DNA from: Aricia agestis
Taxonomy: Eukaryota; Arthropoda; Insecta; Lepidoptera; Lycaenidae
NCBI RefSeq assembly: GCF_905147365.1
Contig: NC_056408.1
Location: 15,252,001 to 15,316,000 of the forward strand
Length of the DNA: 64,000 nt
Direction of reading: 5' to 3'
The notes under the pieces are model-generated. The model saw only the letters and a list, made by a program, of their open reading frames with translations, was not told the origin of the DNA and ran no database searches. Below, in pieces: positions 29,860-41,564 of the stretch (within the stretch, counting starts at the first letter, position 1; every line of letters begins with the position of its first letter). The position numbers were made by a program, and so were the translations under genes.

Positions 29860-31470
29860 ATATAGGTCTGGAAATACTGCATTCCAAATTTTACAGCGCG
29901 CGGCAGAAAGTTACGCGAAAAAAGCACGGTGGAAGACTGCCACTCATCAAAGTTATGAGGATGGTATATTTCCGAACAATTCCTCCCCGTGATACAACCG
30001 ATTGAGGATGCAGAGTGAAGCTATTTACATCTCGGCGTAATTCCAAGGGGTTCAGCCTGTTTGACATTATGGCAGTCAACAATTCGAGCGGCCCTTCGTT
30101 GGATACGATCCAAAGGGATTAGTTGGTATTTTGGGGTCCCTGCCCAGGGATGATAACAGTATTTCATATGAGGCCGAACCTGCATCTTGTAGAGTTGCAG
30201 GCATTGGTCCAGACTGAACACTGTCTTGCCTGTTAAGAACACCAAGTTTTTTCGAGGCTAACTTGGCATCACCCTCTAAATGACATCGGAACTGGACTTC
30301 GCTCTATATGTTTACGCCAAGTATTTCAACGCTGGGAGGGGATTGTTAAAGAGTTGCCCTGAAAACGAGGATATACGACCATTGGTGACTTTTTAGTTGT
30401 GAACGGGCAGAATTGGCGAGGTTGAATTGGACTAAGTGTCATCTACCCCATTCTCCTGTGAATTCTCTATTTGAGATATAAGTTCGTTTTGACTATCAAT
30501 GACATTTAACCGAGAAATATGGTGGAAGCTGGTAGATAGGGCATCACCTGTACTATCATCCGCATAGCAATAAATGCCGTTGGTATGTAGCATGTCATTG
30601 ATCTGCCAAAAAACTTGTGACCTATTTGCATAAATTCTCGGGAAGCCCATATTATTATGATGGGAGCTTTGGTATCAGCGCTTTGAGCCAAACCCGATCA
30701 AAGGACTTCGCAATATCCAAACTAACAGCCAATGCCTCTCCTCTCCACACAATCACCTGAACCCAACGATGAGTTTGGTACGCCAAGAGATAACCAGCCA
30801 AGCGACCCTTTTGGAACCCGTACTATTTGTCGTGTTTGTCGCTTAGTAATGTCTGGCCTGATAAATCGAAAGAGCTGATAATGGATTGCATTGTCTTCGA
30901 GAAGACGGAGGCTTTAGAAATTGGTCTGTATTTGGAAGGATTTGAGCGGTTACCTTTTTTGACGATCGGGTACACTAAGGCTATCATCTAAGAAGCGGGG
31001 ATAATGGTAGAAGAGTAGGAGAACCGAAAATGACATGTTAAGACCGGAGCAAACTCTAAGCACACTTTTTCAACACAATAGGGGGGATGGAGGGATTCCG
31101 TCAGGCCCACTCAACTTTTGGATATCAAGGGCATGCCGGTCTATTCACTTTGAGCGCTGATGTAACCTAATATCCGACATAATGCCCCTGCATTGTGGTA
31201 TGGTCGGCGGTTTTCATCCCAAGGTCATCAAGGGTCAAGTTTGACGTTTTACGTCTTTGTATTTTGTGTCGTGGGCCAACGATCCATTTCCTATTTGTAG
31301 GGATGGTAGGATGGCTTTCAGAAATATCCTTCAATAGCTAAGGCCAGAGACCAGAATTCACGGGTTCCCAAAGGAAGGCACTCGAGTCTCTTACCAATAC
31401 TATTGACGTGCTGTTTCTTTGCCCGAGTGATCTCTCTCTTTAAGGATCTATAGGCAAGGTTTACTCCATT
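29860..31470 (-). pseudogene. Decayed jockey-like non-LTR retrotransposon, reverse transcriptase and C-terminal part
   Basis: Minus-strand fragments carry RT hallmarks in the right order. NGIYCYADDSTGDALS (about 30560-30515) is the YADD catalytic motif. LYKMQVRPHMKYCYHPWAG then YQLIPLDRIQRRAARIVD (about 30190-30065) is the conserved region after the RT palm of jockey-clade LINEs. RLNPLELRRDVNSF follows in another frame (about 30060-30020). Frameshifts and stops break it into several pieces, so it is dead. A normal ORF2 would be several times longer and in one frame. The 5' part beyond about 31470 is not recognisable. Confidence 0.85.
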
Positions 31471-31887
31471 TTATATGTATGTATCCACGCATATGCGCGA
31501 GGGAGGTTAATATTTATCAACAACAACAATAGGTCAACAATATTTTTTTTACTGAACCGTCAACATGAAAATATTAGCTAACTAGACGTTCCACGCGGCC
31601 CGCACAAATGAGAAATTTTACGGAGACCGTACATTTTCATCATCGAAATGTACGTATGTTACAAAATGTTAGTTATCGCGTTCATCCACTCACGTCTTCA
31701 TGATTATACCACGTAAAAGCCTTGTCAAGGCTCAGGCTTTACCGCAATGTAATATTATTACACCGTAGCTGACCCAAACTTTTTTTTTGCCATATATGCT
31801 GGAAAGTCTCGAAGAAAGGGCGATGTTGTAATTCCAAAAGCGCGATTCATTCATTCAACTATGATATTTGATACTTCAGCATTTTTT

Positions 31888-31990
31888 TTTGTTGGTTTAT
31901 GACCGATTCCCCTCCCATTTCGCTGAGCACACAAAATTTCACCAAAATCAGTCCAGCCGTTTTGGCGGAGTTGAGCAACAAACAACGAGT
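31888..31990 (+). mobile_element. Fragment of LINE tail with CAGCCGTTTTGGCGGAG
   Basis: CCAAAATCAGTCCAGCCGTT, TTGGCGGAGTTGAGCAACAA resembles the end of the CCCGGTGAACTTC family and similar retroposon tails. Confidence 0.5.
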
Positions 31991-32071
31991 TACGACTGTG
32001 AGATTTCTATGATTAAACTTTTATCATGTTTCAGAACCTTTCTTGCTATATTATTAATTATTATTTAATAA

Positions 32072-32218
32072 GTAGCTATCCCGTTGAACTTCGTGTCACT
32101 TTAAAACCTTCCCTGGACTTCTACGAATATTTTAAGACTAAAATCAGCCCAATCCGTCTAGCCCTTTTCGAGTTTTAGCGCGACTAACACATTTGAAAAT
32201 CCATTTTTATATACAAGA
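32072..32218 (+). mobile_element. LINE tail, CCCGGTGAACTTC family, tandem unit 1
   Basis: TAGCTATCCCGTTGAACTTC, GTGTCACTTTAAAACCTTCC, CTGGACTTCTACGAATATTT, TTCGAGTTTTAGCGCGACTA, ATCCATTTTTATATACAAG. It is followed without gap by a second unit. Confidence 0.8.
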
Positions 32219-32368
32219 CTAGCTGTCCCGGTGAACTTCGTGTCACTTTAAAACCTTTCCTGGACTTCTACGTATATTTTAAGACTAAAATTAGCCCAAT
32301 CCGTTCAGCCGTTTTAGTGTTTTAGCGTTAGTAACACAATTTAAAATCCATTTTTATATATATAGATA
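32219..32368 (+). mobile_element. LINE tail, CCCGGTGAACTTC family, tandem unit 2
   Basis: CTAGCTGTCCCGGTGAACTT, CGTGTCACTTTAAAACCTTT, TCAGCCGTTTTAGTGTTTTA, TTTTTATATATATAGATAAT. It is head-to-tail with unit 1. Confidence 0.8.
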
Positions 32369-32784
32369 ATAGATAATAATCATAATTAAAAAGATATGAT
32401 CAAAATATTAATACTTTGTCCGTAAAATATCTGCCCATACCTATAATTGTATAATATAAAAACAATAAGATAATATGGAAATTATATTATTAAGATAAAG
32501 TTTACAAGATAAAGTTGTTTTGATATTAAATCAATAATCCCTTTCTCAAAACTATGTAATATAAGAAGTGTTTGTTATCTATAGAATAATGAATAAAATT
32601 TTCATAAGCATTAGTCGGTGCGAGGTCAGTGACCCGGCTTAATTACTCCCTTGGGTCGATGACCTATCGGGGACTAGTCACGTGGTATCCAACTGGAATT
32701 CGGCACGATTGAGGTTGCTTAGAAATTGTCGGAAAAGTTAGTTATAAATAACGTTTATAGCTGATATAGAGACGGAAAACACTT

Positions 32785-33515
32785 TATAGCGGGTTTACAT
32801 TATTCTAATCCAGTAAAAAACTGGAACGCACAGTTTTAATTGACATTCGAGTGGATTTTGAGTAGTCACTTTTGAGTGCCCGTTTATATTATTCCAGTAG
32901 TAATCCAGCCCTGGATTGGAATACTGGATTTATATGCGTCCACGCGAACGCGCGTTTTTGCCGCCGCTACACCCCGAGATCACAAGCAACAGTTATGTAA
33001 CTATTTATATAAACTAGGCGAGTACACCCGTCGAAATTCGACCTTAAATTTAATTATCTTCTTTTAGCTCCCCGTTTAAAGTATTGACTAGGTATTTCAG
33101 ATTTAATAAAAAAACAACAATCCATTTTTAATTTGACAACAGACTTCAACCATAAACAAAAGAGTATAATTCGTATGTATATGCTTGTCATTCGAAAAGA
33201 TGGTACTGTGCACATTGTAGTGTGTGTAATGTTTTATTTGTTAAAAAAATGTATGATAAAAGCATAATTTCAAAATAATATTAGCTCGATGCACTCCTTC
33301 TCCATAATATAAACTATAACTGTGCGAAATTTCATGCACCTACGTTTCCGCATTTTTCGTTAAAAGGTTAAAGGGGTCCAAAGTTTTTTGCTCTAAATAT
33401 AGTATAGTAGATATAGACTATAGATAAAGGCGCGGTCACACTGTCATTTACATTACATACGCCGGTGTAGCCGCCAAACGGCGCGTCCGGGCGGACGCGT
33501 ATAAATCCAGCCTAA
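32785..33515. repeat. Inverted pair sharing GGATTTATATGCGTCC
   Basis: GGATTTATATGCGTCCACGC...GCCGCCGCTACACC (32928-32975) is inverted at 33468-33515 (GGTGTAGCCGCCAAACGGCG...GGACGCGTATAAATCC). The left flank (GCGGGTTTACATTATTCTAA, TCCAGTA, CCAGCCCTGGATTGGAATAC) also resembles the MITE at 51854. It is probably an old element with a degraded right side. Confidence 0.6.
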
Positions 33516-33519
33516 AATT

Positions 33520-34200
33520 TACATTTATAACCAAAATCAATGCCGTACATGTAATTCGATATCGAATAACAAATAGAACCACCGAAATAACTAGAGGCTG
33601 GTTGATTAAAACACAATAAAACCCTTTTACTGCCAATAAATTCCTAACGTACACAGTACACACACTTGTTTATGAGACTAGGTAAAAATATCACGTTACA
33701 TAAGGAAAATATTTATTTTATAGCGTAGATATACAACATATTACCGAATTATTTCAAGATGTTTCTGAATTCTTTCTGAAATATTTTTTATTATTTTGGG
33801 ATAAGTAAAAATGTTACAGACGCGTGACTTGAGTGTCCTGATCATAAATTCGTAAGACGGAGAGAGAGTAGACCGCCAGCAGACGTAGGAGAGGAAGTTA
33901 TACTCAACTCTCTTGCTAATGTGTAACAAAAAATTATGCCCAGCTGCTTAGTACTTCTGCCGCCACTGCAAGTTTTTTTGCAAAACACCTTCCTTCCTCC
34001 TTCCCCCTCACTTAATAGTTCTTGCACACGTCGTCATCCTACCATAAACCATTACTAAATAGGGAACATGCAAATATAATATTTATGAAAGTTTTGCTAT
34101 TAAATTGTTAAAAAAATAAGGTTGCTATATTTACTGCAAGGATAATATATTTTATAAAATTTTGTTTTTTTTTACAAAAATTACGAATTAAAAGTAACTT
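33520..34200. other. No gene seen
   Basis: AT-rich, no inverted ends or frame of interest. Confidence 0.5.
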
Positions 34201-34341
34201 GAAATGGAACGGATTTCAAAACACCAATCAGCGTGACGTCACACCTGCTACACGCTAAATGGAACGCCCATTTCGCGTTAAAAACTATCAAATCACTCAT
34301 AATGCCTCCTATTCTGACTTTTTGAGCGTTTTGATCGTTTT

Positions 34342-34821
34342 TAAGAGGATACAACAGGGGCTAGAGAAATGAAAAAAAAGTACGTGTAATATCTGTAGCT
34401 GTCTCCCTTACCTCAAGCCTATACTGCAGAACGCGATAGAGACAACTGCAGAAAATCCAGAAAATCAACGATTCGTTGTCCCCTGATTCCTTCTCCAAAA
34501 CTTAACCGATTTAAGTACTTTTTTCATTAAAGATTAAAAAAAGGCTTGAGCTGTGTTCCTATGTTTTGCTTTTTTTGTATAATTTAGCCAAATCTGTTTT
34601 CTGGACGTTTGAACACAGTGGAAAATCTGGCCATTTTTTTGGGTTTTTGAACGTTCATATCTTATTTAATAATTAAATTATGAAAAAAAAGAAAACATAG
34701 GGACATTGTATTAGTGGCCGTAGACATTCAGGAAAAAAATTATAACTCTACTAGCATTATCCAGGGAGGAAACAGGGGACAACGTTTGTATGGAAAAAAG
34801 GGCGGTGTGGAATCCTCTTAA
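34342..34821. mobile_element. TTAA-flanked piggyBac-like MITE, copy 2 (no insertion)
   Basis: TTAAGAGGATACAACAGGGG to GGTGTGGAATCCTCTTAA. Internal blocks GATTCGTTGTCCCCTGATTC, TTGAGCTGTGTTCCTATGTT, TATCCAGGGAGGAAACAGGG are shared with copy 1. CGCTAAATGGAACGC occurs on both outer sides (34252-34266 and 34821-34836), so it may itself sit in another repeat. Confidence 0.82.
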
Positions 34822-35333
34822 CGCTAAATGGAACGCGGGACAGGACAGTAGTGACGTCGTACAGACTATAGATCCGTTTTGATGCTAAAATTTAAATTGA
34901 CAATTTTAAACCGCATTTTTTGCAGTAAATTCCAGTGTTTTAATTTTTTAATATACTTGTGGTCTATTCTATTTGGAGTTCTTTAAAATAAACACAAAAA
35001 TAAAAATATCGCATCTTCCCTATTCAGTAGCTGGAACGAATAGAGTTCATAACTACTTGCCCCCTAGTGCCGCCACCTAGTGGACCAGCAGCCCCATGAA
35101 AAGAAGCCAGAAGCCTCTTCGCCAGAACCAGGCATTTTAAATATTTTAGATATTACCTTCTTCCCTCTCCTCTATTACACCTAAATATTTCAAGTATTAT
35201 AGACCACACAGAGATGATCGTTAGCTAAGGAATATATTATTATTATTACTATGGTACCGTAGCACCACAGTATAAAATATACACAGTACTATCTTCATAC
35301 TAGAATACCCAAATAAGACGCGCGATCGACTGA

Positions 35334-35889
35334 TTAGAGTTTAGACGAATCAAACGAAAGTTCAGCTAATAACTTTAGGCGTCGAACCTCGTCCTCCTTC
35401 ACTTTAGCCCAAGATGGAATACAAGCGATTTTGAAATAAGAACGTGTCGAGGGCTGAATATATTCGTTTGGCAATTGTTTATTATTTACGACTTCGTGAC
35501 CATAATGGCAAATGTGGTTTTTCACGGACCAAATTGGAAAGCCAGTCCGCCAAAAAGCCTTAGAGAGCTGAACAATGGATCACGTATCGCATAAAACTTG
35601 TCTCTATTCTCGAATTTGATTTTAAGCTATCACATTGTTACTCTACTGTATACATTCGTTTTGTGGCACTATTTTGAACACGTCTATCGATCGCTATATT
35701 TGGAAAGTTTATTAATTGACATAAGTTCTTAAACCAGACACTCGCGTATCCACATTCCTTGGGCCTACATTTTATTGCTTCCGTTTCAATGTAGGATTCG
35801 TAGAAATTCTTTGCTTTATCCGCACAATATAATAATGGTTTAATTAAATACCACAACCCCCATGTGGGCGTAACTGACACCCTCGCCAT
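35334..35889 (-). pseudogene. Unrecognised, possibly decayed coding region
   Basis: Two minus-strand open stretches lie close together. 35889-35638 starts MARVSVTPTWGLWYLIKPLL and continues with YESYIETEAIKCRPKECGYA. 35525-35334 contains KNHICHYGHEVVNNKQLPNE and ends ELSFDSSKL. Between them another frame reads RDKFYAIRDPLFSSLRLFGG before a stop. The amino-acid mix is less AT-driven than neighbouring frames, but I cannot assign a family and the frames do not join. It could be a frameshifted gene or transposase remnant, or chance. Confidence 0.25.
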
Positions 35890-35995
35890 TTTACATAATA
35901 TTATGATCTGTGTACGGAATATAGATTTTATCTATTAATACTTTTTGTTATTCGCAAAATAGAAGGTGGCAAACTCTCGTGGCAAAAAAATAATC

Positions 35996-36319
35996 TTTTT
36001 TTTAATGAAATAAGGGGGCAAACGAGCAAACGGGTCACCTGATGGAAAGCAACTTCCGTCGCCCATGGACACTCGCAGCTTCAGAAGAGCTGGAAGTGCG
36101 TAGCCGGCCTTTTAAGAGGGAATAGGGTAACAGGGGAGGGTAAGGAAGGGAAGGGAATAGGGGAGGGTAGGGAAGGGAAGGGAATAGGGGAGGGTAGGGT
36201 AGGGTAGGGAATAGGGGATTGGGCCTCCGGTAAACTCACTCACTCGGCGAAACAAAGCGTAATCGCTGTTTACGCCGGTTTTCTGTGAGAACATGGTATT
36301 TTCTCCGGTCGAGCCACGT
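35996..36319 (-). mobile_element. G-rich SINE copy 5, longest minisatellite
   Basis: Conserved CAAACGAGCAAACGGGTCAC and CTCACTCACTCGGCGAAACA blocks flank about 105 bp of G-rich units (36118-36222). The 5' end (minus strand) is internally deleted, jumping from CGGTCGAGCC to ACGT. Confidence 0.85.
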
Positions 36320-36324
36320 AGGAT

Positions 36325-37280
36325 ATCTCTTATGATACTATAGCATAATATGATTTTCTTCTTATGATCTGATTATGAGTTATGTCCTTGTCCGTTCTGC
36401 TCTATATCCTCATCAAATTCTGTTAAGTAGTTTACAAGTCTAATGCAAATTGCAAAGAGTCAGATCATTATTTTTTCTTATAATAGGTGGTAGGATAGAC
36501 ATTCAAACTCTAAGTTCGGTATAGATTTTTTATCACTCCTTCAGTATCTCACACACGTGCGACGGAAACGGAAGTTCCTATGTCCTGACTGTCTATTAGG
36601 CATTCTAGATCTGTTTAATTTGGTCTAGTTCTAGGAACGAACTTATTTGTTCTTGTCGCTGTAATTGATGTAATTCAAAGTCTTCATTCATATAAAAATC
36701 TTGAGTAAATTCAGAAAGTTTAGCACCGAAGTAAGTTTTTTAAAGCTTAAAATCTTACCCCAGAGGGTAAGAAAAGTTTATTTTTTGAGGTTTACATTTT
36801 TACTTATTGTTTGTATTGTGATTTGTGACTGAAAAAGTTTTTTAATGAGAAAGTTTTAAGTATTTTATTAAGCAGATAAGACACAAAATAATTATGATGA
36901 AATCAATAAAAACTTGTATTTCACACAACTTATTCAGAGGTGCTATCAATTACAGTTCCAGAACATGGCTTTTCTTGTATATTAATGACATATTTTAAAA
37001 TCATTATGCAGACTAGTTAGTTTCCTCCATATCGTATATTGTGATCTGTGACGTCTTTATCGTGTATATTCCCATGAAAGTAGTATTCATGTAGGTATAT
37101 ACTTTGTACAACTTATAGACTTATCACTTAGTAAAATGCACAGAGCGATCCCTATTCAACTGTAAAGACATAGAGTATTGAACTAAGCAATACTCGAAAG
37201 AAATTGACTACTCGCTAGAAAGGAAAGTGAGAAAGCAACCTAGTCAAAGTTTATCTCTCTCTTGTTCCAATAAAAGACTA
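36325..37280. other. No gene seen
   Basis: AT-rich, closed frames; a small inverted repeat TCTTACCCCAGAGGGTAAGA at about 36752-36771. Confidence 0.5.
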
Positions 37281-37289
37281 CTATTCTAA

Positions 37290-37520
37290 TACTACTATTA
37301 TAAATGTGAAAGCATGTCTGTCTGTCTATCCTTCTGTCATTCTGTCTGTCTGCTACCTCTTCACGCCCAAACCGCTATTAACTGATTTAGTTGAAATTTG
37401 ACATGGAGATATTAAGAGTCCCGACTACCGAGAAAAGGCATAGAATAGTTTTTATCCCGGAAAATGTATGGATCCCGGGCGATAACCGAATTTTGTTGCG
37501 ACGGAGTTGCGGCCATCATC
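37290..37520 (-). mobile_element. LINE tail, TTTCGCATTTATAATATTAG family
   Basis: ACTACTATTATAAATGTGAA, GCATGTCTGTCTGTC, CTCTTCACGCCCAAACCGCT, GAAATTTGACATGGAGATAT, TTTTATCCCGGAAAATGTAT, GATCCCGGGCGATAACCGAA. The overlapping plus-strand ORF is not a gene. Confidence 0.65.
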
Positions 37521-37579
37521 AAGCGTCTATAACTTTTGGTCGCAAGCTCGTTTCGCTACTGATCACAAAATTATTGTAG

Positions 37580-38310
37580 TGATTATTCTACAAATAAGCG
37601 TCAAGTTAGGCTAGCGGTGTTGTATTTTCAAATATGCGCGTCAGGATTACAAAGAAAAATATTATTTGATGGCACGTCTATGACAAAATATTATTAGTGA
37701 CTATTCAGAAAAGTGGCAAAAAATAATAATTTACATGGACCGCCTACAATGGGCATTGTCCAAAAAAAAAATCACATGTACTTTTTATATTTTTTTTCGT
37801 TAAAATAGGGTATTTTAAGAATATAAATTAAATAATTTTGAATTTCATTGGCTAGTTTTGTCTCAATAAATTTTTAAAGTTTCGCTCTGACGTCATCATC
37901 GGCGGCTAATTGACCTCTGCAGTATGTTTTAAATTTCCTTTTAATCTTATTTATAATGGCTGGTTCGTCAAATGCAAGTTCTCATTATGTGAAAGCTGAT
38001 ACGAGAAGCTTACCAAAAGTTCGAAACGTAATGTTGGTCGAATTTATTGCTAATTTAACGCCATTGAAGGTCAAACAAAGGTTAAACATATTTGTTCAAA
38101 AATATAAGTAACTAATGGGTATTTTTTTCGTTTATGTACAGAAAAACGATTACTGACCTTATTCCTCGAAATGTTTTTGTAATGAGCAAAATTAAAAAAA
38201 TGGACAATCCCCATTGTGGAGCCCCATTTTTTGTCAGGGCCAACGTAGATCCCCGTCTAGTCTCGCGTGGACCCCTGGGGGTCCACCTGGACCACTTTGG
38301 GAATCACTGG
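37580..38310. other. No gene or clear repeat seen
   Basis: AT-rich with a GC-richer end (38220-38310) of unknown nature. Frames such as 38134-38340 have no recognisable domain. Confidence 0.45.
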
Positions 38311-38318
38311 TCTAAGAC

Positions 38319-38452
38319 ATTGATTACACCTACCGAGTAGAGTAGCGAGTAGCGACTAGCGAGACAGTGCACTCCGCCAAACACTTGGTATGTTTTATAT
38401 GGACGTGCTCGGCCGAGGGCACCATCGCCAATCTACACGGTAGGTGTAATTG
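38319..38452. mobile_element. MITE, ACACCTACCG family
   Basis: Ends ATTACACCTACCGAGTAG and CTACACGGTAGGTGTAAT are inverted copies. GAGTAGAGTAGCGAGTAGCG follows the left end. Internal blocks match 203-320 next to the receptor gene. Confidence 0.75.
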
Positions 38453-38629
38453 AGGCATAAGTTTATGGTCATCTCGGCCTTTACGCTGAAATGTGGAAAC
38501 AAGATAGCGTAAATTCGCTCATAAAAAACAAGTAATATATGGCGTTAGAAGTATGTAGCTCCAAATATACCTATTATCCGGCTTACGTAGAAGCATCCAG
38601 GTAGTCAATGGGTTAGTAATGTACTAGAA

Positions 38630-38810
38630 TCGGCAGGCAGCCTTGAACGCGGTCGCTCACGCCGCGCCACTAATGCATGCGCCCGCGCAGACTGTTGTTG
38701 TCGCGTTACATAACCTGAGGCCGCTTGCGCCAGCGTCTGCCCACCCAGAGGCTGGGGTGACTAATACCAGCTATTTGCCGCTCGACTACTTTTTATGGGC
38801 AAGTTGGATC
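38630..38810. other. GC-rich island, origin unclear
   Basis: AACGCGGTCGCTCACGCCGC, GCATGCGCCCGCGCAGACTG, GAGGCCGCTTGCGCCAGCGT. Minus-strand frames are open across it and a GTGAGC occurs at 38667, but no recognisable domain or consistent exon was found. GAGGCCGCTTGCGCCAG resembles AAGGCCACTTGCGCCAG at 9511, so part may be a repeat. Confidence 0.35.
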
Positions 38811-40161
38811 GCCTGATAGAACACCCCTCTCAGAATGAACGCTTTAGAATTATTGATAGTGGAAATTCGGTTGTAAAATTAGAAATACTACCTGATTGTC
38901 GGATTTCCTTTGAATAATTTTCCCCGTACTACCGAAGAATGAAACCATCCCAACCATCGATATGGTTGTCACACTCACACACCAGCAGGATTAAAAGTAA
39001 TCGTGGAAAGTATAATAATTATTCAGCCCAATATTTATTTTGTCACCTTTCGATCCCGGACCTTTATAATTGAGACAGCTATGTTCACGTTTAGTCAGCA
39101 ATGACCATAACAGACGATTCGAATTCGACAGTGGCGAGTTGATGAGTAAATGATCAAAATTAAAGCTTAAAATATTGATGATGGATGTTTCAACATAAAA
39201 TCTGTCCCCAGGCGAGCCCACCGAGGATCTGAGGGTAGAAGCCCGTCAAGTTAAATCGAGGACGTCACTGCCTTGACAGGCCCCGGGGGTGCTGTATTCT
39301 AATAATCCTACAGCTACGGCCTACCCTTGGATTCCATCCGTTTCAATTCATTTTCATCTAAGTGTATTTAGAACTATAGGCTATAATGCTAACAATTTAA
39401 ATGTTGTATTAACCGCGCCACTTAAAGGAATGCATAGCTACTAATTCATTTGGCGGATTTGTGCAGTTTTTTGTTTACATTTTAGATTCTTAAACGATCC
39501 ATATTACGTTTTATTTTATAACTTATACAATAGTCAATAAAATTGTAACAACAGGCATAATTTGAATAGCAAAATCCCAGTACTAATCAGTATGAATCGA
39601 TTCTAGCCCTAGGTAAAAGCCTTAGTGCTAACGGCCCGATACCTAGCTTCCCTCTTCTAATAGATACATTACGGCAAATTTTAACCCAATGAAAATATAA
39701 TTTTAAGTTTAATATTATATCTATGCAGTGTCTGGCGTCTGAATAATATTATTCTTATCTCCTACTGAACCGATTTTAATCAAGTTTCATTTTTCACTTC
39801 TTAAATTCCTTCACTTTACATACCTAACTGATAGTATTAATATCCGAAAAATATAAGAAATCAGTGTTAATAATATTTAAAAACATGCGCAAGAAGTTTA
39901 GGAAAATAATAAAGTGTCCGACACTGCGGATGGCAAAAATTAAGGCTATTAGAATAAAAAGGCCGGTTAATAACAATATACTTATTACTTAATTTACTAC
40001 AGTAAAAAATATATTATATCTACAGCCGAAGTCCGAACATTATCCTCTATTCTTGGATGTTAGTTAAAAAGGTTAAAACTTAAATGGAAAAACACTTTTC
40101 CGACGCCAACTAAACAAACGTGGACGTAACATACTATCTTACTATGGTACGTACACACTAT

Positions 40162-40382
40162 ACAGGGTGTAACAAAAGTTTGTGATAATACATTAGACTT
40201 TAGATTTTAGGGTGTGCATGGGTCCCCTATAAGTAGATTTCGCAGCACTGAAAGAGTAACTTTTTTAATTTTTGTATAGGAAAATGCATGACGCTCGAGC
40301 GCTTGCCCATACAAATCCCAATAAAAATTTGTTCTTTCAGTGCTGCTACTTTCACAATGAACTTTATACAGGTGACTCATAT
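40162..40382. mobile_element. Palindromic ACAGGGTGT-family MITE, copy 5
   Basis: TACAGGGTGTAACAAAAGTT, TAGGGTGTGCATGGGTCCCC, CGCAGCACTGAAAGAGTAAC mirrored by TTCTTTCAGTGCTGCTACTT. Its right end has been replaced by the left end of another copy (40382-40450). Confidence 0.85.
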
Positions 40383-40450
40383 ACAGGGTGTAAGAAAACA
40401 AAGTGATAATACTTTAGAATGAGAACGTGTAATGTGAATGTATCCCCTAT
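40382..40450. mobile_element. Solo left end of an ACAGGGTGT-family MITE
   Basis: TACAGGGTGTAAGAAAACAA, AGTGATAATACTTTAGAATG, then TATCCCCTA. Only the outer left arm is present, between copies 5 and 6. Confidence 0.75.
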
Positions 40451-40713
40451 ACAAGGTGTAACAAAAATAAGTGATAATACTTAAGGGTGTGTATGTGTTC
40501 CTTATAGAGAGTTCACTGTGAAAGTAGCAGCGCTGAAAGATCAAAATTTTTTTGTCACTTTTGTATGGGGAAACTCGTGACGTTCGGGCGCTTGCCCATA
40601 CAAAAGTGAAAAATTTTTTTGATCTTTCAGCGCTGCTACTTTCACAGTGAACTCTCTATAAGGGACACATACACACCCTAAAGTATTATCACTTGTTTTC
40701 GTTACACCCTGTA
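40451..40713. mobile_element. Palindromic ACAGGGTGT-family MITE, copy 6, best preserved
   Basis: Both outer ends present (ACAAGGTGTAACAAAAATAA and GTTACACCCTGTA). Arms (GAGAGTTCACTGTGAAAGTA, GCAGCGCTGAAAGATCAAAA) are near-perfect inverted copies over more than 120 bp around a short GCCCATACAAAAGTGAAAAA-bearing centre. It can serve as the family reference in this window. Confidence 0.9.
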
Positions 40714-40845
40714 TACAGTGTGTTAGTGTAAACACCGTTTTTTGAGTTCCCAGCATTGTTCTCATAGAAAAAGTTGTTCATTTTGACGGGCTCATTTCAT
40801 GGATTTAAGGGTAACGGTGTTCACCCGAAGTCCGAACAACCTGTA

Positions 40846-41045
40846 AATAGAGTTCGCTGTGAAAGCTGCACCGCTGAAAGAGTAACTTTTTTTTACTTTA
40901 TGGGAAAATTCATAACGCTCGGGTGCTTGCCCATACGAATCAAAAATTTGCTCTTTTAGCGCTATTACTTTCACAGTTAACTTTACACAGGGACTCATAT
41001 ATACCCTAAAGTAGGTATTATCACTTAGTTTTGTTACACACTGTA
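40846..41045. mobile_element. Palindromic ACAGGGTGT-family MITE, copy 7
   Basis: GAGTTCGCTGTGAAAGCTGC, CGCTGAAAGAGTAAC mirrored by GCTCTTTTAGCGCTATTACT, and right end TATCACTTAGTTTTGTTACA, CACTGTA. Confidence 0.85.
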
Positions 41046-41513
41046 TACATGTTACCGTCCGTCCGTCTGTCCCTCTAATGACCCATCGACACGCGACTGT
41101 TGAAAAATGTCTTTTTAAATGTCAACGGCTTTAATTGTGAGTGCGCCTCGTTAGCGATCGACAATTACTTTTTTCTTTTTATGCTCGCGCTTTTGCCGCA
41201 CACGTAGAAATTCCTGGGATTGTGAAACGAGCTGGCGGATCGCCTGATAGTAAAGCTCACAAAGTACTTTAGTAGCTGATATATAACCTTAAGAGTGTGG
41301 TGTATATTGTATACGTTATAACCTTTATATCGAGACGTGACGAAAAGACGTTACAGAAATGATGTTTGACATTCCTGTTTATTCCAATTTTGTATGGCTT
41401 TTATAATAATGTCTCGTTTTAGAGTTCGTATCATTTTAAACAGTTTTCTGTGAGACCTTGATGTCTCGCCTCTGACAAAGGTAGGTGCTACACCTTAATT
41501 AGATTTAGATTTA

Positions 41514-41564
41514 CACATTTTTAAGAAAGTAAATTAAGTAGATGTTTACTTTCTTAAAAATGTG
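41514..41564. repeat. Perfect 20-bp inverted repeat
   Basis: CACATTTTTAAGAAAGTAAA (41514-41533) is exactly inverted at 41545-41564 with 11 nt between. Confidence 0.95.

Noticed and set aside
38630..38810. GC-rich exon on the minus strand
   Set aside because: Frames are open, but there is no recognisable domain, and part matches a dispersed GAGGCCGCTTGCGCCAG-like repeat.
40162..41045. CRISPR-like array because of regularly repeated palindromes
   Set aside because: Repeats are about 200-260 bp imperfect foldback elements with transposon termini, in eukaryotic DNA, without uniform spacers.
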